A DNA stretch of 64,000 bases from Janthinobacterium sp. BJB426 (GTDB taxonomy: Bacteria > Pseudomonadota > Gammaproteobacteria > Burkholderiales > Burkholderiaceae_D), in assembly GCF_002735705.1 (NCBI RefSeq), contig NZ_PDZL01000001.1, positions 617,880 through 681,879 of the forward strand, in the 5' to 3' direction. Of the stretch, positions 41,990 to 51,126 are shown one piece after another. The first letter of the stretch is position 1. Each line of letters begins with the position of its first letter. The notes below the pieces were generated by a model. That model worked only from the letters and a program-made list of their open reading frames with translations. It was not told the origin of the DNA and searched no databases. The position numbers and the translations under genes are program-made.

Positions 41990-42812
41990 CATCACCGCGT
42001 TTCGCGTCGGCCACTGCACCCATCCTTCGTGCATGGTCTTGAAAGGCAGCGGGCTGGCCAGCCGCTGCTTCCCCTCGCGCGCCTACCTGATCGAGACGCG
42101 CGCGGGCCTGTACCTGTGGGACACCGGCTACGCCGAACACTTCCGCGCCGCCACGTCGAAGGGCGTGTACCGGATGTACGCGTGGGTGACGCCGATTTTC
42201 TTCGACGAAAACGAGTCGCTGCAGGGCCAGCTGCGCGCGCATGGCGTGTCGCCCGGCGACATCCACACCTTGCTGCTGTCGCACTTCCACGCCGACCATA
42301 TCGCCGGTCTGCGCGACTTTCCCGGCGCGCGGCTGATGGCTTCCAAAACGGGCTGGGACGCCGTGCGGGGATTGTCCGGCGTGGCCGCCGTGCGCCAGGC
42401 CTTCGTGCCCGAACTGCTGCCGAACGATATTGCGGATCGATTGAGCTTTGTCGACAGCGTGCCCGAGACGGCCTTGCCTGCGGCCCTGCTGCCATTCACG
42501 CACGGGCGCGACGTCAGCGGCACGGGCGAGATCTACATCGTCGACTTGCCCGGCCACGCCATCGGCCATCTGGGCGCCTTCGTGCTGCAGGATGGCGGCT
42601 GGACCTTGCTGGCGTCGGACGCGGCCTGGGTGCCGGAAAGCTTCCAGCAGCTGCGCGGGCCGTCGGAACTGTCGTTCATCATCCAGCACAAGCGCGCGCC
42701 GTATTACGCCACTCTGAGCCGGCTGCACCAGTTGCACCAGTCCGGCAATGCGCAGATCCGCATCACGCATGAAGATACTGTCGATTATTTGCCTGTGGCG
42801 GGCCGCCCGTGA
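41982..42812 (+). CDS. MBL-fold metallo-hydrolase
   Basis: A 276-residue metallo-beta-lactamase-fold hydrolase. The dinuclear zinc motif SHFHADHIAGL is at residues 100-110 (His101, His103, Asp105, His106). Further ligands are seen in DLPGHAIGHLGAF, in LASDAAW and in a C-terminal His of TLSRLHQLHQ or ITHED. The arrangement resembles quorum-quenching lactonases and other small-substrate hydrolases rather than RNases. It sits between the OleD-like reductase and the AMP ligase, where the olefin pathway uses an alpha/beta hydrolase (OleB), which is missing here. It could hydrolyse a thioester, ester or beta-lactone intermediate. Overlaps both neighbours (8 and 4 nt). Confidence 0.85.
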   Translation: MASITAFRVGHCTHPSCMVLKGSGLASRCFPSRAYLIETRAGLYLWDTGYAEHFRAATSKGVYRMYAWVTPIFFDENESLQGQLRAHGVSPGDIHTLLLSHFHADHIAGLRDFPGARLMASKTGWDAVRGLSGVAAVRQAFVPELLPNDIADRLSFVDSVPETALPAALLPFTHGRDVSGTGEIYIVDLPGHAIGHLGAFVLQDGGWTLLASDAAWVPESFQQLRGPSELSFIIQHKRAPYYATLSRLHQLHQSGNAQIRITHEDTVDYLPVAGRP

Positions 42813-44104
42813 AGCGTCTTGTCTGGCTCTTGCTGTCGTACTGGCGCACGCGCCGCCTGCGCTTCACAAGCCGCGCGCAGCTCGACGCCTACCAGCAACA
42901 GCAGCTGGCCCGTTTCATCGATACCCTGTGCCAGCGCAGCGCTTACTTCGCCCCATACCGCAAGCTGCCCCTGGCGCAGTGGCCGACGATGAACAAGGCG
43001 CTGATGCTCGAGCATTTCGACGCCATGAACACCGAAGGGGTGACTTTGGCGCAGGCGATGGACGCGGCCATGGCGGCCGAGCATAGCCGCGACTTCACGC
43101 CGTCCGTGGGCGAGATCACCGTGGGGCTGTCGTCGGGCACCTCGTCGCGGCGTGCCGTGTTTACCGTCAGCCCCCGCGAAAAGGCCCAGTGGGCGGGCGT
43201 GATGCTGGCCAAGGCGCTGCCCGACGGCCTGTTTTCCGGCGAGCGGGTCGCGCTGTTCCTGCGCGCAAACAGCAATCTGTACACGGCCGTGCGTTCGCCG
43301 TGGCTGACCTTTGCGTTTTACGATCTGTTCCAGCCCTTCGGCGCCTTGTGCGCGCAACTGGCGCAATATCAACCTTCCGTGATCGTCGCACCCGCGCAAG
43401 TGCTGCGCCAGCTGGCCTTGCGCGTCATCGATGGCAGCCTGGCGCTGGCGCCGAAAAAAGTCATCTCGGTGGCCGAAGTGCTGGAAGCCCAGGACCGGGC
43501 GCTGATCGTGCAGGCGTTTGGCGCCGTGCATGAAATCTACCAGGCCACCGAGGGTTTCCTTGCCAGCAGCTGCGAACACGGCGTGCTGCATTTGAACGAG
43601 GAATACGTGCACATCGAGCCGCAGTGGCTCGACGCTGAACAACGTCGCTTCGTGCCCGTGATTACGGACTTCACGCGCATTACGCAGCCCATCGTGCGCT
43701 ACCGCCTGGACGACATCCTGATCGCGCGCGCCACGCCATGCCCGTGTGGCCGCGCCACGCGCGCCATCGACGGCATCGAAGGGCGCTGCGACGACATGCT
43801 GCTGCTTCCCTCCGCGCGCGGCGTCGCCCCCGTCGCCGTGTTTGCCGATGTGCTGACGCGGGCCTTCGCGCAAGCCTTGCCGCCGGACGCCGACTACCGC
43901 CTGGCGCAAGCGGGCGAAGCGGCCTTGCAGCTGCATGCGGCCCTGGACGATGCCGGCCTGGCCGCCCTGCGCGCGCACCTGGCAATGGTGCTGCAGGGCC
44001 TGGGCGTGGCCGTCGATGGCCTGGCCTGGACGACGAGCGCCGAACTGCCTCCCTTTGACCCCACCATGAAACGGCGCCGCATCCGGCGCCTTGCCACCGC
44101 ATGA
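42809..44104 (+). CDS. PaaK/F390-synthetase-like adenylate-forming ligase
   Basis: A 431-residue adenylate-forming enzyme starting at GTG. The ATP loop is VGLSSGTSSRRAVFTVSP (core LSSGTSSRR), with QATEGFLASSCEHGVLHLNEE and later IVRYRLDDILIARATPCPCGRATRAIDGIEGR, which contains the RYRxxD and CxCGR segments common to PaaK-type ligases and F390 synthetase relatives. It is shorter than CoA ligases with a full mobile C-terminal domain. It probably activates a carboxylic acid as acyl-AMP for transfer to an acceptor that is unknown. Coupled by 4-nt overlaps with MBL hydrolase and PAP2 genes. Confidence 0.82.
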   Translation: MKRLVWLLLSYWRTRRLRFTSRAQLDAYQQQQLARFIDTLCQRSAYFAPYRKLPLAQWPTMNKALMLEHFDAMNTEGVTLAQAMDAAMAAEHSRDFTPSVGEITVGLSSGTSSRRAVFTVSPREKAQWAGVMLAKALPDGLFSGERVALFLRANSNLYTAVRSPWLTFAFYDLFQPFGALCAQLAQYQPSVIVAPAQVLRQLALRVIDGSLALAPKKVISVAEVLEAQDRALIVQAFGAVHEIYQATEGFLASSCEHGVLHLNEEYVHIEPQWLDAEQRRFVPVITDFTRITQPIVRYRLDDILIARATPCPCGRATRAIDGIEGRCDDMLLLPSARGVAPVAVFADVLTRAFAQALPPDADYRLAQAGEAALQLHAALDDAGLAALRAHLAMVLQGLGVAVDGLAWTTSAELPPFDPTMKRRRIRRLATA

Positions 44105-44739
44105 ACCCTTCTTCCATGACCGTACGCGGCCGCCTGCTGCATTTGCTGGCCGGCTGGGGCAGCGTCGGCCTCGTGTATTTTTCCAGCGACTTGCTGCAAG
44201 GACAGGGGGTACTGCTGCCGGAAACGGCGCTGGATCGCGCCATTCCCTACACGGATGCCGCCATCTGGCTATACCTGTCGTTCTTTATCCTGATCCCCTA
44301 CGCCTACCTGGCGGCCGATGCGGCCCGCGTGCGCTGGCTGGCGCGCGCCATGGCGCTTTCCGCCGTCATGTGCGGCGTGGTCTTCCTGCTGTATCCGACC
44401 ACGCTCGCCTACCCGCCCGTGGGCGACGGCAGCGCCTGGAGCACGCAGGCGCTGCGCATGCTGCAGGCGGCGGACTCCACGCAAAACTGCCTGCCGTCGC
44501 TGCATGGCGCCCTGACCTTGCTGTGCGTGTGGGCCTTGTGCGACAAACGCCAGCTGCTGCGCTCCACGCTGGCCGTGGTGCTGGGCGTGGCCATCTGCTA
44601 CGCCATCATCGCGCTGCGCCGGCACGTGAGCATCGACCTGGCCGCCGGCCTGGCTGTCGGCATCGCCGGCGGCATGCTGGCGAAAATGCAGGTATCCTTG
44701 GCTGCCCGCCGCGCCGTTTCCATCAAAACCGCACCATGA
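44101..44739 (+). CDS. PAP2-superfamily membrane phosphatase/phosphotransferase
   Basis: A 212-residue polytopic membrane protein with about six membrane helices. The PAP2 motif pair is NCLPSLHGALTLLCVWAL (the SxH box) and IALRRHVSIDLAAGLAVG (the (S/R)xxHxxxD box) near the C-terminus; the first KxxxxxxRP box is not clear. Such AUR1/Ipt-like members transfer or remove phosphate on lipid head groups. In this operon it could dephosphorylate a lipid intermediate or attach a phosphorylated headgroup. Start ATG and stop overlap both neighbours (ATGA). Confidence 0.78.
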   Translation: MNPSSMTVRGRLLHLLAGWGSVGLVYFSSDLLQGQGVLLPETALDRAIPYTDAAIWLYLSFFILIPYAYLAADAARVRWLARAMALSAVMCGVVFLLYPTTLAYPPVGDGSAWSTQALRMLQAADSTQNCLPSLHGALTLLCVWALCDKRQLLRSTLAVVLGVAICYAIIALRRHVSIDLAAGLAVGIAGGMLAKMQVSLAARRAVSIKTAP

Positions 44740-45851
44740 TGAATCCATTTGCCCTGTCGTTCCTGATCATGCTGGCCTTCGTGCTGGCCGAACTGCTGAT
44801 CCTGAAATGGGTGCGCAAGACACCCGTGCCGTGGAAGGACGTGATCTTCAACCTCAATTCCGGCCATATCCTGATGTGGGTATTTCGCGGCGTGGAAGTG
44901 GCCGCGTTTGCCCTGCTGCTGCGCCATGTGAACCTGCACCTCGTCGATCAGTGGCCCGTGGTGGCGCAATGGGTGTTCGCTTTTTTTGCCTGGGACCTGT
45001 GCTTTTACTGGATGCACCGGCTGCACCATAAAATCCCCTTGCTGTGGGCCGTGCATGTGGTGCACCACCAGGGCGAGCATTTCAACCTGTCGCTGGGCGT
45101 GCGCAATTCCTGGTATTCGTCGCTGACGAATTTCCCCTTCATCGCCATCCTGGCCGTGCTGGGCGTGCCGCTGGAAATCTTCCTTGTCGTCTCGTCCCTG
45201 CATTACACGGTGCAGCTCTACAACCACAATGCATTGGTCAAAAAATCCGGCATCCTCGATAGCTTCATGGTGACGCCGTCGCATCACCGCGTGCACCACG
45301 GCACGGACAAGCGCTATATCAACCGCAATTTCGGCGGTACCTTGTTGATCTGGGACAAACTCTTCGGCAGCTTTCAGCCCGAACTCGAGGGCGTGGAAAT
45401 GCGCTATGGCGTGAAGGGCATGACGCCAACGCACAACCCGCTGTTGGCCAGCAACGGCAAACTATTTACCTGGCTGCGCGCGCGCTTTCCCCACTGGCAG
45501 TCGCGCGGCACTTTCGAGGTGCCCGAGCTGTTCATCGGCATCGGCGGCGTGATCCTGTTTGGCCTGGTGATCCATTACGTCAACCACGAAGCGGTACTGG
45601 CGGGCGCGCAGCAAGTCATCCTGTTCGCGCTGATCTTCGGTGGCACCCTGGCGCTGGGCGGCTTGTCCGATGCGCGGCGCTGGGGCGCCATCGCCTGGGT
45701 GGCCATCGCGCTGGCCATGCCTGCCCTGTATCTGGGCTGGTATGGCGCGCGCGATGCGTGGGGGATGGTGTTTTTGACCGCACTGCTGGCGCATGGCCTC
45801 GACGGCGCGCGCCGCCTGTGGTGGCCGGCGGCAGCGGGGACGCGCGCGTGA
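44736..45851 (+). CDS. Sterol desaturase / fatty acid hydroxylase family protein
   Basis: A 371-residue membrane di-iron enzyme. The four expected His clusters are WMHRLHHKIPLLW, HVVHHQGEHFN and, further on, TPSHHRVHHGTDKRYINRNFGG, in the spacing of the fatty-acid hydroxylase superfamily (ERG3/ERG25/alkylglycerol monooxygenase). About five to six helices precede and four follow this core; the C-terminal helix block (about 265-370) is longer than in the shortest bacterial members. It would hydroxylate or desaturate an alkyl chain using O2. Starts at the ATGA overlap with the PAP2 gene. Confidence 0.88.
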   Translation: MMNPFALSFLIMLAFVLAELLILKWVRKTPVPWKDVIFNLNSGHILMWVFRGVEVAAFALLLRHVNLHLVDQWPVVAQWVFAFFAWDLCFYWMHRLHHKIPLLWAVHVVHHQGEHFNLSLGVRNSWYSSLTNFPFIAILAVLGVPLEIFLVVSSLHYTVQLYNHNALVKKSGILDSFMVTPSHHRVHHGTDKRYINRNFGGTLLIWDKLFGSFQPELEGVEMRYGVKGMTPTHNPLLASNGKLFTWLRARFPHWQSRGTFEVPELFIGIGGVILFGLVIHYVNHEAVLAGAQQVILFALIFGGTLALGGLSDARRWGAIAWVAIALAMPALYLGWYGARDAWGMVFLTALLAHGLDGARRLWWPAAAGTRA

Positions 45852-46966
45852 CGCAGCCTGTACCTTCGTTGCCGCCGCTGCGCTTCCGGCCCGCACGCGA
45901 TTCCGCCTTCCGCCGCGAATTGCGCGCACGCGCCGACGCCTACCTCGCCAGCGAAGGACGGCACCGCTTCGGCGACTGGCGCCTGCATGCGAAAACCGCC
46001 TTCCTGGCCGCCCTGACGGTGGGGCTGTATGCGCTGGCCTTGAACGCTGGCAGCACCTGGCCGTTTGTCGCCAGCTATGTGGCTTGCCTGGTCGCGGCCA
46101 TGGCGCTGGCCATGAATACCCTGCACGATGCGGCCCACAGCGCCATCTTCCGCCAGGGAGCCTGGAACCGCGTGCTGATCCGCCTGGTGGGTTTGCCCGT
46201 GGGCGTGGATACGGATTTCTGGACCATCCGCCACGTGCATTTCCATCACACGTATGCCAACGTGGAAGGCTATGACCTCGACACGGAACCGAACCCCTTC
46301 CTGCGCCAGACGCCTTTTCAACGCTGGTCGCCGCAATACCGCTACCAGTACCTGTATTGGCCCGTGGTGGCGGCGCTGTCGCTGCCGTATCTGAACTGGT
46401 ATGGCGACTGGCTGGACCGCTTCGGCAAGACGCCCGTGGCCGCGCACAGCCGTTTGCAGGGCTGGCGCGGCTGGCTGTCGTTCCTGGGCTGGAAGCTGGG
46501 CCATGTGGCGCTGGTGCTGGCGCTGCCCATGTGGGTGCTGCAGCAGCACGGCATCGGCTGGGGCGTGGTGCTGGGTGCGTATTTTGTGGGCCAGATGATC
46601 GCCTCGTGCGCGCTGGTGGCGCTGATCCTGGGCACGCACTGGGCCGAAGTCGAGTTTTTCCAGCCTGGCGCGGACGGTACGCTGCCGCACGACTGGTATC
46701 AGCACACGTTTTACACGTCTTGCGACTGGACGCCGCAGCCGCGCCGCCTGCGCTGGCTCGGTTACTGGCTCGGCGGCTTGAATCTGCACCTGACGCACCA
46801 CCTGTTCCCCACCTGGAATCACCGCCACTACCCGGCGCTGGCGCGCATCCTGGCCGAACTGGCGCCATGCCACGGTCTCGTGTACCGCGAACTCGGTTAC
46901 GGCCAGCTGCACGCTTCGCAGCAGCAATTCCTGCGCGCCATGGGCCGCCCGCCCGCACAGTCTTGA
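45848..46966 (+). CDS. Membrane fatty acid desaturase
   Basis: A 372-residue acyl-lipid desaturase-like protein, starting at a GTG within a GTGA overlap. His boxes are NTLHDAAHSAIF (HxxxH), IRHVHFHHTYANVEG (HxxHH type) and LNLHLTHHLFPTW (HxxHH with the trailing HLFP). Membrane helices lie at about 58-78, 82-104, 205-232 and 235-257. It is the last gene of the seven-gene operon and together with the hydroxylase implies an unsaturated and hydroxylated lipid tail. An in-frame ATG further upstream at 45758 lies within the previous gene and adds only Gly/Arg-rich sequence. Confidence 0.88.
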   Translation: MTQPVPSLPPLRFRPARDSAFRRELRARADAYLASEGRHRFGDWRLHAKTAFLAALTVGLYALALNAGSTWPFVASYVACLVAAMALAMNTLHDAAHSAIFRQGAWNRVLIRLVGLPVGVDTDFWTIRHVHFHHTYANVEGYDLDTEPNPFLRQTPFQRWSPQYRYQYLYWPVVAALSLPYLNWYGDWLDRFGKTPVAAHSRLQGWRGWLSFLGWKLGHVALVLALPMWVLQQHGIGWGVVLGAYFVGQMIASCALVALILGTHWAEVEFFQPGADGTLPHDWYQHTFYTSCDWTPQPRRLRWLGYWLGGLNLHLTHHLFPTWNHRHYPALARILAELAPCHGLVYRELGYGQLHASQQQFLRAMGRPPAQS

Positions 46967-47002
46967 CGAATCGCGCTTGACTCGGTTTCCGTTCCGTCTT
47001 AC

Positions 47003-47022
47003 ATTTCTGTAGCGACAGAAAT
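47003..47022. promoter_or_regulatory. Perfect inverted repeat upstream of the GbsR-type regulator gene
   Basis: ATTTCTGT (47003-47010), spacer agcg, ACAGAAAT (47015-47022) is an 8-4-8 perfect palindrome ending 11 nt before the ATG of the MarR/GbsR-type regulator. Such sites are typical for winged-helix dimers, so autoregulation is likely. It lies 36 nt past the end of the lipid operon, not upstream of it. Confidence 0.72.
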
Positions 47023-47033
47023 AAGAGAAAATC

Positions 47034-47588
47034 ATGGAATTGAGTCCCACCACGCAAAAATATATTCTCCACTGGGGCGAAATGGGCACCCGCTGGGGCG
47101 TCAACCGCACGGTGGCGCAAATCCACGCGCTGCTGTTCCTGGCGAACGAACCGCTGACGGCGGAAGACATCGCGGCCAGCCTGAACGTGGCCCGCTCGAA
47201 TGTCAGCAACAGCCTGAAGGAATTGCAAAGCTGGGGCCTGGCGCGCATCACGCACGTGATGGGGGACCGGCGCGACCACTTCGTCGCCCTGCAGGATGTG
47301 TGGGAAATCTTCCGCGTCATCATGGAAGAGCGCAAGCGGCGCGAGATCGATCCCACGCTGACGGTGCTGCGTGAATGCGCGATCGAGGGCGAACACGATG
47401 CGGCCATTCCACCGGCGACGCTCGAGCGCATGGGCGAGGTGCTGGCCTTCCTGGAAATGCTCAGCTCCACCTACAGCGACTACAAAAACCTGCCGCCGGC
47501 GACCCTGCAGCGCATGTTGTCGATGGGCGGCAAGGTGGCCAAGTTCCTCAGCCCGGAAGACAAGCCTGGCAAGCGCGCAAAATCATGA
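47034..47588 (+). CDS. GbsR/MarR-type winged-helix transcriptional regulator
   Basis: A 184-residue DNA-binding protein. The winged helix spans about 25-90: AQIHALLFLANEPLTAEDIAASLNVARSNVSNSLKELQSWGL (cores AEDIAASLNVARSNVSNSL and WGLARITHVMGDRRDHF). This matches GbsR-like regulators in the MarR clan. The C-terminal part is helical and could dimerise. It overlaps the next gene by 4 nt and has a perfect inverted repeat in front of its ATG. Ligand unknown; as regulator of the DUF4166 operon and possibly of the neighbouring lipid operon, a lipid or envelope signal is a reasonable guess, nothing more. Confidence 0.85.
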   Translation: MELSPTTQKYILHWGEMGTRWGVNRTVAQIHALLFLANEPLTAEDIAASLNVARSNVSNSLKELQSWGLARITHVMGDRRDHFVALQDVWEIFRVIMEERKRREIDPTLTVLRECAIEGEHDAAIPPATLERMGEVLAFLEMLSSTYSDYKNLPPATLQRMLSMGGKVAKFLSPEDKPGKRAKS

Positions 47589-48226
47589 ACGGCCCGTCCG
47601 AAGGAGAGCTGTTCAGGAAGGTGATGGGCAAGCAGTGGCTGACCCTGCACCCGGACATCCGCCGCCGCTTCGAGAAAAATCCCGCGCCGGGCCAGCCTTT
47701 GTACTACCGGGGCGAACTGCGTGAACTTACCAGCTCGCGCTTGGGGAAGTTCCTCGGCTGGCTGACGCGCCCCTTCATCGATGGCGCCCTGATCCCGTAT
47801 GACGACGCGGATTTCCCCGTCGATATCGAAGTCTATTCGCGCCCCGGCTGCCCCTTCATCTTCAAGCAGCGCACCTACCGCCTGCATGGCCGCGCGCCGA
47901 TCCGCTTCACCTCCTACATGGCGGAAAGCGCGAAGGGCGAAGTGCTCGAATACGTGGGCATGGGCCTGGGCATGAAGCTGGTGCTGCACGTGGAAGACGG
48001 CAATCTGTACTTCACCAGCGATGGCTATTTTTGGGATCTTTTTGGCTGGCGCATGCCGCTGCCCGGCGTACTCACGCCCGGCAAGACCTATCTGTGCCAC
48101 CGCAATGAGACGCCGCAGCAGTTCAATATCCGCATCGAGATTCGCCACGTCCTGTTCGGCACCACGTTCACCCAGGCGGGCGTGTTCCGCGAATCGGCCG
48201 CGCCGGAAATCAAGGAGACACCATGA
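47585..48226 (+). CDS. DUF4166 domain protein
   Basis: A 213-residue protein. The family features are ELFRKVMGKQWLTLHPDIRRRFE (core MGKQWLTLHPDIRRRF), FPVDIEVYSRPGCPFIFKQRTY and YVGMGLGMKLVLHVEDGNLYFTSDGYFW, a beta-rich fold of unknown function that often follows a TIGR01777-type SDR gene in bacteria. No signal peptide or membrane segment is visible. Overlaps the regulator gene before it and the membrane-SDR gene after it (4 nt each), so the three are translated together. Confidence 0.85.
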   Translation: MNGPSEGELFRKVMGKQWLTLHPDIRRRFEKNPAPGQPLYYRGELRELTSSRLGKFLGWLTRPFIDGALIPYDDADFPVDIEVYSRPGCPFIFKQRTYRLHGRAPIRFTSYMAESAKGEVLEYVGMGLGMKLVLHVEDGNLYFTSDGYFWDLFGWRMPLPGVLTPGKTYLCHRNETPQQFNIRIEIRHVLFGTTFTQAGVFRESAAPEIKETP

Positions 48227-49686
48227 ATACGCATTTGCTGGCCCTGCAACTGATGGCGGCGCAAGGCTGCCTGGGCGCCTTCGATACCATCTACCACCAT
48301 GAAATCACGGAGGCGCTGCCGCAAAAGGCGTCGGCGCGCCTCGAATTGACGATCCATGCCACGCGCGCCCTGATCTACAGCCTGCTGTTCGTCGGCCTGG
48401 CAGCCTGGGAGTGGCATGGCGCCTGGGCCTGGGTGCTGGTGATTGTGTTTGGCGTGGAAATCGTGCTGACCCTGTGGGATTTTGTTGTGGAAGATCAAAC
48501 CCGCCTCCTGCCCGCCACGGAGCGGGTCACGCATACGGTGCTGGCGATTAACGCGGGCGCCTTCATCGCCCTGTTGGCCCTGAACAGCAGCCAGTGGGCC
48601 AGCTTGCCGATGGCCCTCGTGTGGCAGCCGTATGGCTGGCTCAGCGTCTTCCTCGCCCTGTGCGGCGTGGGCGTGGGCTTGTCCGGCCTGCGCGACGCGT
48701 ATGCCGTGTGGCAGCTGGGACGGCGCAAGGTGCAGGAGACGGCAGAGCAAGAGGAGCACCTGCGCTTTGCCGCCGCGCCGCAGTCCGTGCTGGTGACGGG
48801 TGCCACGGGTTTCATCGGCCAGCAGTTAGTCAGCGCCTTGCTGGCCGACGGCCATGCGGTGACGGTGCTGACGCGCCAGCCGAAACAGGCCGCGTGGACC
48901 TTTAATGGCCAGGTGCGCTGCATCCAGTCGTTCGACGAATTGGCGGATGCGCAGCGCATCGACATGGTGGTCAACCTGGCCGGTGCGCGCATCGTCGGCA
49001 AGCGCTGGACGGACGCGCGCAAGGCGGCCCTGCGCCGCAGCAGAGTGGCGCTGACGCAGGACCTGGTGGCGTGGATCGCCCGCGCGCAGCACAAGCCACG
49101 GGTGCTGCTGTCGGCATCGGCCATCGGTTACTACGGCGTGCAGCCGCAGGGCGATCCGACGGAATTGACGGAGGAGAGCGCGCCGCAAGCCATCTTCATG
49201 TCGCAGCTGTGCCAGGAGTGGGAAGCGGCCGCGCGCCAGGCGGAGCAATTTGGCGTGCAGGTGGGCTGCATGCGCTTTGGCCTCGTCTTCGGCCACCAGG
49301 GTTCGCTGCCGCAGATGCTGCTGCCGATACGCTTCGGCGTGGGCGGCCCGCTGGGCAGCGGCAAGCAGTGGGTCACGTGGGTGCATGTGCGCGACGTGAT
49401 CCGCGGCATCGCCCACCTGGCGCGCCGCAGCGAAGCACAGGCAGTGGGCGGCGCGTATAACTTCTGCGCGCCGGAAGCCATCGCGCAGCGTCGCTTCGCC
49501 CAGGTGGCGGGCGCCGTGCTGCACCGCCCCAGCGTCATGCCCACGCCGGCCTTCCTCATGCGCGCCTTGCTGGGCGAGCAGGCGGACTTGCTGGTGGAAG
49601 GCCAAAGGGTCGCGCCGCGCCGTTTGCTGGCCGACGGCTTTGTCTTCCGCTATCCGCAGCTGGAAGGAGCGCTGCGCAGCCTGTAG
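48223..49686 (+). CDS. Membrane domain fused to TIGR01777-family NAD(P)-binding SDR
   Basis: A 487-residue two-part protein. Residues 1-165 contain about four membrane helices, with the start HLLALQLMAAQGCLGAFDTIYHHEITEALPQK (core GAFDTIYHHEITEALP). After a linker, residues 185-487 form a TIGR01777 (YfcH/SulA-like) extended SDR with VLVTGATGFIGQQLVSALL, VNLAGARIVGKRWTDARK, LLSASAIGYYGVQ and GGPLGSGKQWVTWVHVRDV. TIGR01777 proteins usually occur without the membrane part, so the fusion is notable. Together with DUF4166 and the GbsR regulator it makes a coupled operon. Substrate unknown. Confidence 0.85.
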   Translation: MNTHLLALQLMAAQGCLGAFDTIYHHEITEALPQKASARLELTIHATRALIYSLLFVGLAAWEWHGAWAWVLVIVFGVEIVLTLWDFVVEDQTRLLPATERVTHTVLAINAGAFIALLALNSSQWASLPMALVWQPYGWLSVFLALCGVGVGLSGLRDAYAVWQLGRRKVQETAEQEEHLRFAAAPQSVLVTGATGFIGQQLVSALLADGHAVTVLTRQPKQAAWTFNGQVRCIQSFDELADAQRIDMVVNLAGARIVGKRWTDARKAALRRSRVALTQDLVAWIARAQHKPRVLLSASAIGYYGVQPQGDPTELTEESAPQAIFMSQLCQEWEAAARQAEQFGVQVGCMRFGLVFGHQGSLPQMLLPIRFGVGGPLGSGKQWVTWVHVRDVIRGIAHLARRSEAQAVGGAYNFCAPEAIAQRRFAQVAGAVLHRPSVMPTPAFLMRALLGEQADLLVEGQRVAPRRLLADGFVFRYPQLEGALRSL

Positions 49687-49729
49687 CCTGGCGTAGAATG
49701 GGCCATTGGGATGCCTTGGAGCACAATCT

Positions 49730-51118
49730 ATGCCCCGCTTCAGCCATACGATAGACAGCCATGTTTACCAGTTCGCCAGCCTGAAAGAGCTGCTGGCGAA
49801 GGCCACGCCGCCCCGTTCGGGCGATGTGCTGGCCGGTATGGCGGCATCGAACGCGCGCGAGCGGGTGGCGGCGCAGCTGGCGCTGGCCGACGTACCGCTG
49901 TCATTGTTCCTCAACGAGGCGCTGGTACCATACGAAGACGATGAAGTCACGCGCCTGATCATCGATAGCCATGATCGCGCCGCGTTTTCCCCCATCGCCC
50001 ACCTGTGCGTGGGCGACTTTCGCGACTGGCTGCTCGATGACGCAACGGATACGCAAACGCTGGCGCGCGTCGCCGCCGGCATCACGCCGGAAATGGCGGC
50101 CGCCGTCTCAAAAATCATGCGCCTGCAGGATCTGGTGCTGGTGGCCCGCAAGTGCCAGGTCGTCACGGCCTTTCGCAATACCCAGGGCCTGGCGAGCCGT
50201 CTGTCCACGCGACTGCAGCCGAATCATCCGACGGACGACGCCACGGGGATTGCCGCCTCCATCCTCGATGGCCTGCTGCTGGGCAGCGGCGACGCCGTGA
50301 TCGGCATCAATCCGGCCACCGACAATGTGGCGCAGGTGGTCTCGCTGCTGCACCTGCTCGACGCCGTCATTGATCAATATCAGATTCCCACCCAGTCATG
50401 CGTGCTCACGCACATCACCAATACCATCGAGGCGATACGCCGCGGCGCGCCCGTCGACCTGGTGTTCCAGTCGGTGGCGGGCACGCAGGCGGCCAACCGC
50501 AGCTTCGGCATCGACCTGGCGCTGCTGGCTGAGGGCCAGGCGGCGGCGCTGTCGCTGGGGCGCGGCACGGTGGGCAACAACGTCATGTATTTCGAGACGG
50601 GCCAGGGCAGCGCGCTGTCGGCCGGCGCCCACCACGGCATGGACCAGCAGACGTGCGAGGCGCGCGCGTATGCGGTGGCGCGCGCGTATCAACCGCTGCT
50701 GGTCAATTCCGTCGTCGGTTTCATCGGCCCCGAGTACCTGTATGACGGCAAGCAGATCATGCGCGCGGGGCTGGAAGACCATTTCTGCGCCAAGCTGATT
50801 GGGCTGCCCATGGGCTGCGACGTGTGCTACACCAACCATGCGGAAGCGGACCAGGACGACATGGATGCCTTGCTGACCATGCTGGGCGTGGCCGGATGCA
50901 ATTTCATCATGGGCGTGCCGGGCGCGGACGACATCATGCTTGGCTACCAGAGCACTTCGTTTCACGACGCGCTGTATGCGCGCCGCGTGCTGGGCCTGCG
51001 CCCGGCGCCCGAATTCGAAGCCTGGCTGGCGCGCATGCGGATCACGGATGCGCAGGGCCGCTTGAGCGAAGCGCTGGCGCCGGCCTTCCAGGCGGCCCTG
51101 CTGCGCCTGGACGACTAG
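49730..51118 (+). CDS. eutB: Ethanolamine ammonia-lyase large subunit EutB
   Basis: Cobalamin-dependent lyase that turns ethanolamine into acetaldehyde and ammonia; EutB carries the active site. The 462-residue protein has FKEL-like start [60 protein letters not shown] and the substrate-site region [21 protein letters not shown], plus [21 protein letters not shown]. Length is normal. The ATG at 49730 (GGAG 8 nt before) is preferred over an in-frame TTG at 49706. It is followed 8 nt later by eutC. No eutA reactivase, transporter or microcompartment gene is in the window. Confidence 0.94.
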   Translation: MPRFSHTIDSHVYQFASLKELLAKATPPRSGDVLAGMAASNARERVAAQLALADVPLSLFLNEALVPYEDDEVTRLIIDSHDRAAFSPIAHLCVGDFRDWLLDDATDTQTLARVAAGITPEMAAAVSKIMRLQDLVLVARKCQVVTAFRNTQGLASRLSTRLQPNHPTDDATGIAASILDGLLLGSGDAVIGINPATDNVAQVVSLLHLLDAVIDQYQIPTQSCVLTHITNTIEAIRRGAPVDLVFQSVAGTQAANRSFGIDLALLAEGQAAALSLGRGTVGNNVMYFETGQGSALSAGAHHGMDQQTCEARAYAVARAYQPLLVNSVVGFIGPEYLYDGKQIMRAGLEDHFCAKLIGLPMGCDVCYTNHAEADQDDMDALLTMLGVAGCNFIMGVPGADDIMLGYQSTSFHDALYARRVLGLRPAPEFEAWLARMRITDAQGRLSEALAPAFQAALLRLDD

Positions 51119-51126
51119 GAGGACGC

